Shown here: in pieces, positions 8,465 to 16,623 of the stretch
Numbering within the stretch: position 1 is the first letter of the stretch
How the letters are laid out: each line of letters begins with the position of its first letter
Assembly (NCBI GenBank): GCA_038228695.1
Contig: JBBRPA010000012.1
Location: forward strand, 1 to 64,000
Origin: DASVRZ01 sp038228695
GTDB lineage: Bacteria; Verrucomicrobiota; Verrucomicrobiia; Chthoniobacterales; DASVRZ01
Length of the DNA stretch: 64,000 bases
Reading direction: 5' to 3'
Notes under the pieces: generated by a model
The model's database searches: none
Seen by the model: the letters and a program-made list of their open reading frames with translations, nothing else
What the model was told of the DNA's origin: nothing
Program-made: the position numbers and the translations under genes

Positions 8465-9280
8465 ATGAATATTCCTCTGGAGGACGGTTATACGGACGTG
8501 CTTGCGAAGGCCCAGCGCGGGCTGGGAATGGCGGACGGTCGACTCACCGAAACGTCCGGGATCACCGCTGCGGAACTGGTGGCCGCGCGCTCAGGAAACG
8601 CCACCCCGGAAATCTTGCGCGCGCTCGCAAAACCGCTCGGACTCGACGCCACCGCGCTCATCCGACTAGCCGAAAAAAACTACGCGCCTTCCGTCACAGA
8701 GCCCGCCGGGTTCGAAATGTTTAACACGCCATGGGAGGATTTCACCGTCAACTCCTATCTCGTCTGGGATGCAGCTACTCGCGAAGCCATCGTCTTCGAC
8801 ACCGGGGCCGACGCCACTGCGCTCTTGCATACGATTGTTAGCAACAGTCTGCGCGTCCGCCTCATCCTTCTGACCCACAGCCACATCGACCACATATTCG
8901 AACTGGACCGCGTCATCGAAAAAACCAAGGCCCTGGCTTTCACTCCCGCAGCGGAGCCGGTAGACGGCGCCACCGGATTTCCACCCGGTCGGAGTTTCTC
9001 CTGCGGCTCGCTCCAAGTAGAGACCCTCGCGACCGGGGGACATTCCATAGGCGGCACCACTTTTGTCGTCACTGGCCTAGCCGTTCCTATTGCGATCGTC
9101 GGCGATGCGATCTTTGCTGGCTCGATGGGCGGAGCGGCTGGGAGTTGGAAACTGGCCCTGACTAACAATCGCGAGAAAATACTAGCGCTGCCTCCAGAGA
9201 CCATCCTCTGCCCCGGTCACGGGCCGATCACTTCGGTCGCGTTGGAATTAACTAACAACCCTTTTTTTCCAGCGCAATGA
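8465..9280 (+). CDS. HTH-like domain fused to a metallo-beta-lactamase-fold hydrolase
   Basis: A protein of 271 residues from the ATG at 8465. That start has AAGG five bases upstream; a TTG at 8453 is also in frame. Residues about 8-70 look like an XRE-type helix-turn-helix (GITAAELVAARSGNATPE, then LRALAKPLGL). The rest is a glyoxalase II-like metallo-beta-lactamase domain with THSHIDH, GDAIF and CPGHGP, the usual binuclear zinc ligands. Such enzymes hydrolyse thioesters or other small esters. The fusion is unusual, and whether the N-terminal part binds DNA is untested. The stop overlaps hemW by ATGA. Confidence 0.82.
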   Translation: MNIPLEDGYTDVLAKAQRGLGMADGRLTETSGITAAELVAARSGNATPEILRALAKPLGLDATALIRLAEKNYAPSVTEPAGFEMFNTPWEDFTVNSYLVWDAATREAIVFDTGADATALLHTIVSNSLRVRLILLTHSHIDHIFELDRVIEKTKALAFTPAAEPVDGATGFPPGRSFSCGSLQVETLATGGHSIGGTTFVVTGLAVPIAIVGDAIFAGSMGGAAGSWKLALTNNREKILALPPETILCPGHGPITSVALELTNNPFFPAQ

Positions 9281-10374
9281 TCCGGCATCTTTACGTCCAC
9301 ATCCCGTTCTGTCCGAAGGTCTGTCCCTACTGCTCGTTCTACAAAGAGACCTCAGATCGAAATAAAACGCAGCGGTTTCTCGATGCCGTCCTCGCCGAGC
9401 TAGATGCGGCGCTGGAAACGCGCGCGCTTCAGCCGGAAACCATTTTCTTCGGCGGCGGCACCCCGTCTGCCCTCTCCACGAAACAATTGGAATATCTCTT
9501 GGGCGGTCTGCGCGACCGGCTTGATCTAACCATGCTCCGCGAATGGACTCTCGAGATGAATCCGGCCACTGTCTCTCGCGAAAAGGCCGAGCGCTTGCTT
9601 GCTCTCGGTGTCAACCGCGTGAGCATGGGCGTGCAAGCTTGGGACACCGCAACCTTGGAAAAACTGGGCCGAGTTCATTCCGCGGCGCAAGCCCAGCGCT
9701 CCTACGAAATTCTTCGCGAGGCCGGTTTTACTAACATCAATCTCGATCTCATTTTTGGCACGCCTGGGCAAACGGCAGACACCTGGTTTTCGAATCTCCG
9801 CGAAACGATCGCTCTCGCGCCTGAGCACATTTCTGCCTATTGCCTAACTTACGAGGAAGACACGGAATTTTTCCGCCGGTTCCAAAGCGGCGAACTGCAA
9901 CAGGACGAAAACATGGATGCTACGCTTTACGATGGGAGTATCGATCTCCTCGAATCCGCCGGCTACGCCCAATACGAGACCTCTAACTATTCCCGGCCCG
10001 GTCGCGAGTGCGCCCATAATCTCGCCTATTGGCTTGGTCGCGATTATCTCGGGCTTGGCCCGAGCGCCTTCTCCACGGTAGGAGCGGACCGCTGGAAAAA
10101 CATTCCGGACACCGCCGCCTATTGCGGACTGATCGAAAGCTGTGGCGAGGCTCGGTCTTTCCACGAGGAAATCACTCCCGCGATCCGCCACAGCGAGACC
10201 GTTGCGTTTGGCCTCCGCACCAACCGCGGGATTAGTCTCGACCAACTCGCCGCCCATCTTCCGCGCGTCCACCAGCTCACCGCCGACGGCTTTTTAACCT
10301 CGGCCACCGGACGAGTTTTCCTAACCAAACAAGGCCGCCTTGTTGCGGACAGCATCGCGGAGTTGCTGATCTAA
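9277..10374 (+). CDS. hemW: HemW-like radical SAM protein
   Basis: A 365-residue radical SAM enzyme of the HemN/HemW family. The 4Fe-4S ligands C12, C16 and C19 lie in CPKVCPYCSF, with GGGTPS (the SAM amine motif) downstream. The short N-terminus places it with HemW, the heme chaperone, rather than HemN, the coproporphyrinogen oxidase, which is longer at the N-terminus. It is translationally coupled to the upstream hydrolase gene and followed one base later by an FAD oxidoreductase gene. Confidence 0.88.
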   Translation: MIRHLYVHIPFCPKVCPYCSFYKETSDRNKTQRFLDAVLAELDAALETRALQPETIFFGGGTPSALSTKQLEYLLGGLRDRLDLTMLREWTLEMNPATVSREKAERLLALGVNRVSMGVQAWDTATLEKLGRVHSAAQAQRSYEILREAGFTNINLDLIFGTPGQTADTWFSNLRETIALAPEHISAYCLTYEEDTEFFRRFQSGELQQDENMDATLYDGSIDLLESAGYAQYETSNYSRPGRECAHNLAYWLGRDYLGLGPSAFSTVGADRWKNIPDTAAYCGLIESCGEARSFHEEITPAIRHSETVAFGLRTNRGISLDQLAAHLPRVHQLTADGFLTSATGRVFLTKQGRLVADSIAELLI

Positions 10375-10375
10375 C

Positions 10376-11569
10376 ATGGCTACCGCGTTCGACGTCGTCA
10401 TCATCGGAGCCGGACCGGCTGGGTCGGTCTGCGCGACGGTTTGCGCGCGGCGCGGTTTGCGGGTTCTAGTGATCGACCGGGAGCGCTTTCCCCGCGATAA
10501 AGTCTGCGGCGATTGCCTGAACCCGTCCGCCTGGAAAGTGCTCGAACGACTAGGCATCGCGGAAACCATCCGCCAGCTACCACATTCGCGGCTCGAACGG
10601 ATCGAGATCGCCAGCATCAACGAACGTGTCTATGAGTTTTTGCTACCCGCTGGCGAAGAAGGCGAGACGGGAATCCGCCGGCGGGATCTTGACATGGCAC
10701 TGATCCAACTCGCCCGTGCGGCCGGGGCGGCCTTCCTAGAAAGCAGCCCAGTCACCGCCGTCTCCGAAGGCTGGCAGATCACCGCTGGCGGAAAATATTT
10801 CACCGCGAAAACCCTCGTCGCCGCCGACGGACGCAATTCGACCGTAGCCCGGCTGCTCGGTCTGATGCCCGAGCAGAAAAAAGACCGCGTTGGCATCCAG
10901 ACCCACATCACACTCCTTCCCGAGCAGCGTAATTTGGTGCGCATGCAGTTTCATCCCGAGGGTTACAGTGGGGGTGCCTCCATTGGCGACAATCTTTGGA
11001 ATCTCTGCCTCGTGGCGGAGGGTGGGAAAATCGAAGCCCTCAAGGCACGCGCTACGAAACTCTGGAAACTACCACGCAACCTCCCGTGGAAAAGTCTCTC
11101 GCCGCTGAGTCGCGCCCCACTTCCCTCTGCCGCCGAATCGCTCTTCCTCGTCGGCGATGCCGCCCGGGTCGTCGAGCCTTTTACTGGAGAGGGCATCTAT
11201 TATGCGTTGGCCAGCGGCGAACTAGCCGGGTTGCACATCGATGATCCGGCCCTTTATCGGAAGAAACACGACGCCCTTTATCGTGGACGCCTCTGGGTCA
11301 ATCAGTTCAGCAAATGGGCCGTGCTCCATCCGAGAGTGGCGAGCTGGTTGCTAGAGCATTTGCCTGCAGGCTGGCTGCTCCGGCAACTGACCACGAAAGT
11401 CACGGGAGCGCCCGCCCGTGGGGTTCCTTTTAGTGCTCGGGAGCGGGGGCGGGTTTTTCGCCCGGCGCCTCCGACAGGGGTTTTTCCTCACCTTGAGACG
11501 CCTCCTGATGACCATGCTCCTCATGGAACGGTGCCGTTTCCTCAGCGGAATGACGTTCACAAGCCGTAA
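10376..11569 (+). CDS. FAD-dependent oxidoreductase, geranylgeranyl-reductase type
   Basis: A 397-residue flavoprotein. The N-terminal dinucleotide-binding motif is VVIIGAGPAGSVCATVCARR, with KVCGDCLNP near residue 45 and the second FAD motif LVGDAARVVEPFTGEGI near 260-276. This is the geranylgeranyl reductase/halogenase-like branch, which often reduces isoprenoid chains; the substrate here is unknown. Family members usually end near residue 345. The extra C-terminal tail (rich in Pro and Arg) spans a hairpin and overlaps an opposite-strand lipoprotein gene, so the true stop may have been lost by a small indel. Confidence 0.8.
   Translation: MATAFDVVIIGAGPAGSVCATVCARRGLRVLVIDRERFPRDKVCGDCLNPSAWKVLERLGIAETIRQLPHSRLERIEIASINERVYEFLLPAGEEGETGIRRRDLDMALIQLARAAGAAFLESSPVTAVSEGWQITAGGKYFTAKTLVAADGRNSTVARLLGLMPEQKKDRVGIQTHITLLPEQRNLVRMQFHPEGYSGGASIGDNLWNLCLVAEGGKIEALKARATKLWKLPRNLPWKSLSPLSRAPLPSAAESLFLVGDAARVVEPFTGEGIYYALASGELAGLHIDDPALYRKKHDALYRGRLWVNQFSKWAVLHPRVASWLLEHLPAGWLLRQLTTKVTGAPARGVPFSARERGRVFRPAPPTGVFPHLETPPDDHAPHGTVPFPQRNDVHKP
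11401..11420. repeat. GC-rich hairpin inside the 3' end of the FAD oxidoreductase gene
   Basis: CACGGG (11401-11406) and CCCGTG (11415-11420) form a 6-bp stem with an 8-base loop, followed on the + strand by GGGTTCCTTTT. It looks like a former terminator now read as coding sequence. Confidence 0.35.
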
Positions 11570-11612
11570 AAAAGAGGAGGAGACCGGAAGAAAGCAGCAC
11601 GAAAAATTTCAT
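11430..11612 (-). CDS. Small predicted lipoprotein, antisense to a gene end
   Basis: A 60-residue reading frame. MKFFVLLSSGLLLFFTAC is a clear lipoprotein signal (Lys, hydrophobic core, lipobox FTAC). The mature part is short and highly charged, rich in Glu, His, Pro and Ala, ending PAPAPEH. No enzyme domain fits in about 42 residues. It overlaps the last 140 bp of the oppositely oriented FAD oxidoreductase gene. The signal peptide is unlikely to arise by chance, but expression is unproven. A longer in-frame start at 11675 would bury the signal and was rejected. Confidence 0.5.
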   Translation of the reverse strand: MKFFVLLSSGLLLFFTACERHSAEETAPFHEEHGHQEASQGEEKPLSEAPGEKPAPAPEH

Positions 11613-11750
11613 CCGCAGAGATTCGCATAATCCCCTCCGCACGGCACGAAAAAAAACCACCTGCTCCGGTTTCAAGGTCTTCGCAGATTTTTGGCCTCCT
11701 CCATTTTAGCGTTCAGTTTTCGGCGTGGGCTGGTATTCAGACACCCGTTC

Positions 11751-13511
11751 ATGATGCGCAAACGACACTCCCGCGACGATACGCTGCGGATTCTACGCCG
11801 CTTCGCCGGATATCTTCTTCCGTATCGTGCCCGGCTTTCTTTTGTTTTCCTTTTGCTGCTCACTGTCGCTGGACTGGAGCTCATCCGGCCCTGGATCGTC
11901 GGCGCGATCATCGACCGAGTGACCCACCAGCAAGCTTGGTCCGCAATTGTTTGGCTGTTGGGCCTGTTTTTCGCCTCCGTCGTCCTCAAGGTGCTGGCCG
12001 CGCTCTGGCGCAACTTCCTGCTCCAGCAGACGGGTATGCGCGTGACCTGCGACGTGCGCATCGCCATTTTCGCTCATCTGCAAAAGCTCTCCCTCCGTTT
12101 CTACGACGAACGCCAGACCGGTAAAATCGTTGCCCGCGTCGCCTCTGACACCGGCTCCATGTTCAACCTCGTCTCTGGCGCCTCCGTCAACCTCATCGGC
12201 GACTTCATCACCCTCATCGGCGTCCTTCTCATCCTCGCCTGCACCAACTGGAAACTCGCCCTCCTTACTTATGCCGTCCTCCCACTTTTCGTCCTGAATT
12301 TCCTCTGGCACCGCCGACGCCTCCGCATCGAAGCCCGGAGTCACCGGCGTAACTGGGACAAAGTCATCGGCTTCCTCAACGAACGCATCGCCTCCTCCCG
12401 CCTCATCCGCGCCTTCGCCACCGAGCAAATCGAGATCACTCAATTCAACCGCCGCATTGAGGACGACCTCCTCAACTTCACCCGCATCCTCTGGCGCACT
12501 GGCCTCCTCAGCGGCGGCGCCGAGATTATCACCGGCCTCGGCACCCTCGTTGTCCTCGGCTACGGCTCCTGGCTTGCCTACCATCACATCGACGGTTTCA
12601 CCGTTGGCCAACTTGTCGCTTTTACGGGTTACCTAGCACTCCTTTACACTCCCATCACTCGGATCGTAGACGCTAACACCATGATCCAGCAAGCCGTCGT
12701 CGCCCTCGAAAAAATCTTCAACGTTCTCGACACCGAACCGGCTGTTCCGCAAAACGACAACCTCCCCGCCCTCCCCGCAGTCACCGGCGAAGTCCGTTTC
12801 GACCACGTCTCCTTCGGTTACCGTGCCCACCAAGCCACGCTGGCAGACGTCAGCTTCACCATCGCCCCCGGCAGAATGCTCGCCCTCGTTGGCCCGAGCG
12901 GCGCCGGCAAAAGCACCGTCATCACCCTCCTCGCCCGCTTTTACGAAGCCACCGCAGGCCGCATCTTCATCGACGGGCTCGACATCCGCGATTACAACGT
13001 CCAATCGCTCCGCCGCCAGATCGGCATCGTCATGCAAGAAAATATTCTTTTCTCCGGCTCGATCCGCGACAACATCAAATACGGTCGGCCCAAAGCCACC
13101 GACGAAGAAATGATCGACGCCGCCCGCGCCGCCAACGCCCACGACTTCATCGAAAAATTTGCCCGTGGCTACGAAAGCGAAACCGGTGAGCGCGGCGTTA
13201 CCCTTTCCGGTGGCCAGCGCCAACGCATCGCCATCGCCCGCGTCATCCTGAAGAACCCGCGCATTCTCATCCTCGACGAAGCCACCTCCGCCCTCGATAC
13301 CGTCTCCGAACGACTGATTCAAGAAGCGCTCGAACGCCTCATGGCCAGCCGCACCACCCTCGTCATTGCCCATCGCCTTAGCACGATCGTCAAGGCCGAC
13401 GAAATCTTAGTGATGGAAAACGGCCGTATCGTCGAACAAGGCACCCACGCCGATTTGATCGGAAAACCCGGCCTCTACGCCACGCTGCATAATTTGCAGT
13501 TTAAGGACTAG
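11751..13511 (+). CDS. ABC exporter, fused membrane and ATPase (MsbA/ABCB type)
   Basis: A protein of 586 residues from the ATG at 11751; a TTG at 11691 is in frame but weaker. The N-terminal half has six hydrophobic segments, the first after RYLLPYRARLS-like residues. The ATPase has Walker A GPSGAGKST, signature LSGGQRQR, Walker B ILILDEATSALD and the switch His in VIAHRLST. All catalytic residues are present, so it should work as a homodimer exporting a lipid, peptide or drug. It stands alone, with no accessory protein nearby. Confidence 0.9.
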   Translation: MMRKRHSRDDTLRILRRFAGYLLPYRARLSFVFLLLLTVAGLELIRPWIVGAIIDRVTHQQAWSAIVWLLGLFFASVVLKVLAALWRNFLLQQTGMRVTCDVRIAIFAHLQKLSLRFYDERQTGKIVARVASDTGSMFNLVSGASVNLIGDFITLIGVLLILACTNWKLALLTYAVLPLFVLNFLWHRRRLRIEARSHRRNWDKVIGFLNERIASSRLIRAFATEQIEITQFNRRIEDDLLNFTRILWRTGLLSGGAEIITGLGTLVVLGYGSWLAYHHIDGFTVGQLVAFTGYLALLYTPITRIVDANTMIQQAVVALEKIFNVLDTEPAVPQNDNLPALPAVTGEVRFDHVSFGYRAHQATLADVSFTIAPGRMLALVGPSGAGKSTVITLLARFYEATAGRIFIDGLDIRDYNVQSLRRQIGIVMQENILFSGSIRDNIKYGRPKATDEEMIDAARAANAHDFIEKFARGYESETGERGVTLSGGQRQRIAIARVILKNPRILILDEATSALDTVSERLIQEALERLMASRTTLVIAHRLSTIVKADEILVMENGRIVEQGTHADLIGKPGLYATLHNLQFKD

Positions 13512-13600
13512 CCAGCCGCGACAGCCCGACTCACTCCTTTCGTCCAAATCGGGCCTTTGCGGGATCGACAGGTGGCTAACGTTTTGTCATCATTACCTCA

Positions 13601-14584
13601 ATGTATCCACTTCCGCTCACGCTTACAAACCTAACTCTCCCCAAGGAAAAAACCTATTTCAACATCCTGCGCGTTCTTGCCATTTTGCTTTGGGTGGCGA
13701 TTGCCGCAACATTTATTGGCATCCCTTACGCGCTGCTGATCGGGTTAGTACTCTGGATGGTGAATGGGCTGCTGGTGGCGCATTTGCGTTCCGAAGGTGT
13801 GCAGGTTTCAGCAGAACAATTTCCCGAGCTTTACCAAACTTTTCGCGATGTCCTAACCACGTTTAATCCAAAAAATGAGCCGGAACTTTATGTCATTCAA
13901 TCCAACGGGGTTCTGAATGCTTTTGCCACCCGTCACAGCGGACGCGATTTCGTGGTGATTTTCTCCAGTATTCTCGATGATTACGGCTACGATTCGCCGG
14001 AGATTCGATTTTTAATCGGCCATGAACTCGGCCACATTTCGGCGAAGCACCTTTTGAAACGAATGCTCCTCGCTCCTGCGATGATTCTTCCCTGGCTCCC
14101 GCCTGCCTATTCCCGGGCTTGCGAGGCTTCCTGCGATCGTTATGGAGCGTTGGCGGCGGGCGACATCGACGGCGCGATCAATGCGATGATGACTCTTTCC
14201 GCCGGGAAGATGCCGGCATCGAAAATGAGTCCCGCCGGTTTTGCCCAACAACATTATCAACACCGCGATTTCTTTGTTTCCTGGCATGAGTTGAATTCAT
14301 TTTATCCGACCCTATCGCAACGCGTCTCCAATCTGCTGGCCATCAAACTTGGCACCTATCAACCGAGCCCCAGCCGGCATCCAATGGCTTATATTTTCAC
14401 CCTCTTCAATTTGCGCAATTTGGTGATTCTGTATGTCGTGTTCATTGTCGGCGCCATCGCTATGCCGGTTGTCCTGAAGGCAAGGAAACAGGCCGCGGCT
14501 GCCCGACACCAAATCCAATCGCTCCAGAAGAATACGGACGATGTTAGTGATGAGCCAGCAGCCCCCGCAACTACCCCAGAATAA
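13601..14584 (+). CDS. M48-family membrane metallopeptidase
   Basis: A 327-residue integral membrane protein. Two hydrophobic segments lie at about 22-62 and another near 268-290. The zinc motif HELGH is at 141-145 and the third ligand is E175 in SRACEASCDRYG. This arrangement matches Ste24/HtpX-type proteases that degrade or process membrane proteins. The C-terminus is a short Ala/Pro-rich tail. It abuts the next gene (the stop and start overlap at 14584), and that neighbour also carries a degenerate metallopeptidase motif. Confidence 0.85.
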   Translation: MYPLPLTLTNLTLPKEKTYFNILRVLAILLWVAIAATFIGIPYALLIGLVLWMVNGLLVAHLRSEGVQVSAEQFPELYQTFRDVLTTFNPKNEPELYVIQSNGVLNAFATRHSGRDFVVIFSSILDDYGYDSPEIRFLIGHELGHISAKHLLKRMLLAPAMILPWLPPAYSRACEASCDRYGALAAGDIDGAINAMMTLSAGKMPASKMSPAGFAQQHYQHRDFFVSWHELNSFYPTLSQRVSNLLAIKLGTYQPSPSRHPMAYIFTLFNLRNLVILYVVFIVGAIAMPVVLKARKQAAAARHQIQSLQKNTDDVSDEPAAPATTPE

Positions 14585-15486
14585 TGATGCGTTTGTCTGT
14601 TGCAGTTTTTCTTTTTGCCTTCGCGTTGATGTTAGATTCGTCATTCGGCGATACTTCGACATTGCAACCGCCGCGCGAAACGCCGCTCGTGGAACTGGCA
14701 GCGGACCAAGTGCCAATGGATGGGGTGTCCAAAACCGGAGCGTCGGCGTTGCGGATCGTTCCAGCAAAATGGAAAGTGGCCGGAACCCCGAATTTCTACA
14801 TTCACTTCCGGCGGATGACGGAGGCGCGGAAGGTCGCCCGCGAAGTGGAGTTTAACCTCGCTTTTATCGCGCGGCAGCTTGGCGCGAAGCCAGAAGATTA
14901 CGCCCGAAAATCACACGTCTATGTCTTCGAGGATCTGGGCGAATGGTCGCAGTTTGTCGCTGAGGCTGGAGTGCCAGATTGGACCGCTAGTTTTGCTTTC
15001 GGCGATGAGTTGTTTTTAAATGTGCGCGGCCAGAACGGTGCACCGTTTGATTCGCAAACGCTGGCCCGCGAGACGACGCATGCGATCGTTTCCCGCATCT
15101 ACAAAAACCGTCGCTGGCCGCTCTGGCTGAACGAGGGATTTGCTGAATACATGGGCAGTGCTTCGGTTGCGGAACGCAAAAACCAAACCGTGAAACGGCT
15201 CCAGCGTGATCTCGGTAAAATGGCCGATATGCCCCTCGGGGAACTGGTCGCGCTGCGAGAGTATCCCTCAGATCCCAAAGAGGTTAGTCGGCTTTATCGG
15301 ACTGGGGAAAAGCTCGTGCGATTTCTTATGACGAGCGGCACTCCGGAGCAATTCGTTGCTTTCGCCAACACCCTGATCGCGGGCCGAACAATCGAGGAAG
15401 CCATCCCGGAAATTTACCCGGCGGCGTTTCCCGATTTTGCGAAGTTCACCGATTCGTTTGCAAAATATTCCGGCGGCAAAAGGTAG
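14584..15486 (+). CDS. Secreted gluzincin-like protein with altered zinc motif
   Basis: A 300-residue protein with a signal peptide (about residues 1-22). The C-terminal half resembles the peptidase MA/DUF1570-type gluzincins: the helix reads LARETTHAIV, and WLNEGFAEYM at 181-190 supplies the third-ligand glutamate E184. The first His of HExxH is Arg162 here (RETTH, 162-166), although E163 and H166 remain. Loss of that ligand should weaken zinc binding, so the protein may be a pseudoenzyme. It is directly coupled to the M48 protease gene, suggesting a shared envelope task. Confidence 0.7.
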   Translation: MMRLSVAVFLFAFALMLDSSFGDTSTLQPPRETPLVELAADQVPMDGVSKTGASALRIVPAKWKVAGTPNFYIHFRRMTEARKVAREVEFNLAFIARQLGAKPEDYARKSHVYVFEDLGEWSQFVAEAGVPDWTASFAFGDELFLNVRGQNGAPFDSQTLARETTHAIVSRIYKNRRWPLWLNEGFAEYMGSASVAERKNQTVKRLQRDLGKMADMPLGELVALREYPSDPKEVSRLYRTGEKLVRFLMTSGTPEQFVAFANTLIAGRTIEEAIPEIYPAAFPDFAKFTDSFAKYSGGKR

Positions 15487-15530
15487 GCTTGCCAGCCGAG
15501 CTACGCCCGCTATTCTCCGACCGTCCGACG

Positions 15531-15545
15531 GCCCTCCGGGAGGGC
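15531..15545 (+). promoter_or_regulatory. Hairpin covering the Shine-Dalgarno of the next gene
   Basis: GCCCTCCGGGAGGGC is a near-perfect palindrome with seven G-C-rich pairs. Its right arm contains GGAGGG, the only purine-rich ribosome-binding candidate before the ATG at 15556. Folding would hide it, so translation of the ABC ATPase could be structure-controlled. Alternatively this is a terminator for the upstream gene, although no T tract follows. Confidence 0.35.
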
Positions 15546-15555
15546 ATTCAAACCC

Positions 15556-16617
15556 ATGATTTCGATTACGATTGAGCAGTTGATCAAGAAATTCGGTCAG
15601 ACGACCGCGCTCGACGGCATCGACCTCCGCATTGAACCCGGCGAGTTGTTCTTTTTGTTAGGACCGAGTGGCTGCGGCAAGACTACGCTCCTGCGCAACA
15701 TCGCAGGTTTTTACATTCCCGACGGAGGTCGGATTTTGTTCGACACCGAGGACGTCACCCGGCTTCCTCCGCACCAACGCAACACCGGGATGATGTTTCA
15801 AAGTTACGCGCTCTGGCCGCATTTGACGGTCGCGAAAAATGTCGCCTTCGGGTTGGAAGAACGCCGTGTGCCCAAGGCTGAATGCGCTCGCCGCGTAGCC
15901 GATGCGCTCGCCTCCGTCCGCATGGAACAATACGCCACCCGCAAGATCGGCCAGCTCTCCGGTGGTCAGCAGCAGCGGGTCGCCCTCGCCCGCGCCATGG
16001 TCATTCGTCCGCGCTGCCTGCTCCTCGACGAGCCACTTTCTAACCTCGACGCGAAACTCCGCCTCGAGATGCGACTCGAGATCCGGCGGATCTGCAAGGA
16101 GTTCGGATTGACCGCAATCTATGTCACGCATGATCAAAAAGAAGCGCTCTCCATTTCTGATCGGATGGCCATTCTCGACTCGGGAAAAATCGCTCAGATT
16201 GGAGACGCGGAAGAAGTTTACCGACGCCCTGTATCTAAGTTAGTCGCGGACTTTATTGGCGAGACGAATTTTATCACCGGAAAAATCATCGCGCTTGAGG
16301 CGGGCGGTGGCCGGGTGGAAACAGCGCTGGGGGTTTTTCGCGGTGCGGCTCCCGAAAAAGCCAGCCTCGGCCAAGCGGTCACCCTCTCGATTCGCCCGGA
16401 AAGCTGGAAACTAGCTATCGAACCCGCCGGGACTAACTCGATCACGGGCCGCGTAAAGAACATCACCTATCTCGGCGAACTGGCGCAATACGAGTTTGCC
16501 GCAAAGGATCAGATGCTGAAAATATTTGAGATGAACCCCAAGGCGACTTCCCACCGAGGTGAGCGGGACTTGCATGCGATCGTCGATCCGGACGATGTGG
16601 TCATCCTCACGCGCTGA
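15556..16617 (+). CDS. ABC importer ATPase, PotA/FbpC-like
   Basis: A 353-residue ATPase. Walker A is GPSGCGKTT (36-44), the signature LSGGQQQR, and Walker B CLLLDEPLSNLDAK. A C-terminal TOBE-type beta region follows (about 240-353, with SIRPESWKL), typical of ATPases for ferric iron, spermidine, putrescine or sulfate importers. The gene downstream encodes a periplasmic binding protein, 6 bp away. No permease gene is present in the window, so the transporter is incomplete here; the membrane subunit must lie elsewhere if this is functional. Confidence 0.88.
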   Translation: MISITIEQLIKKFGQTTALDGIDLRIEPGELFFLLGPSGCGKTTLLRNIAGFYIPDGGRILFDTEDVTRLPPHQRNTGMMFQSYALWPHLTVAKNVAFGLEERRVPKAECARRVADALASVRMEQYATRKIGQLSGGQQQRVALARAMVIRPRCLLLDEPLSNLDAKLRLEMRLEIRRICKEFGLTAIYVTHDQKEALSISDRMAILDSGKIAQIGDAEEVYRRPVSKLVADFIGETNFITGKIIALEAGGGRVETALGVFRGAAPEKASLGQAVTLSIRPESWKLAIEPAGTNSITGRVKNITYLGELAQYEFAAKDQMLKIFEMNPKATSHRGERDLHAIVDPDDVVILTR

Positions 16618-16623
16618 TTTTCC

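Noticed and set aside
12633..13373. 246-residue antisense frame in the ABC exporter gene
   Set aside because: Gly/Asp/Val-rich shadow of an ABC ATPase domain.
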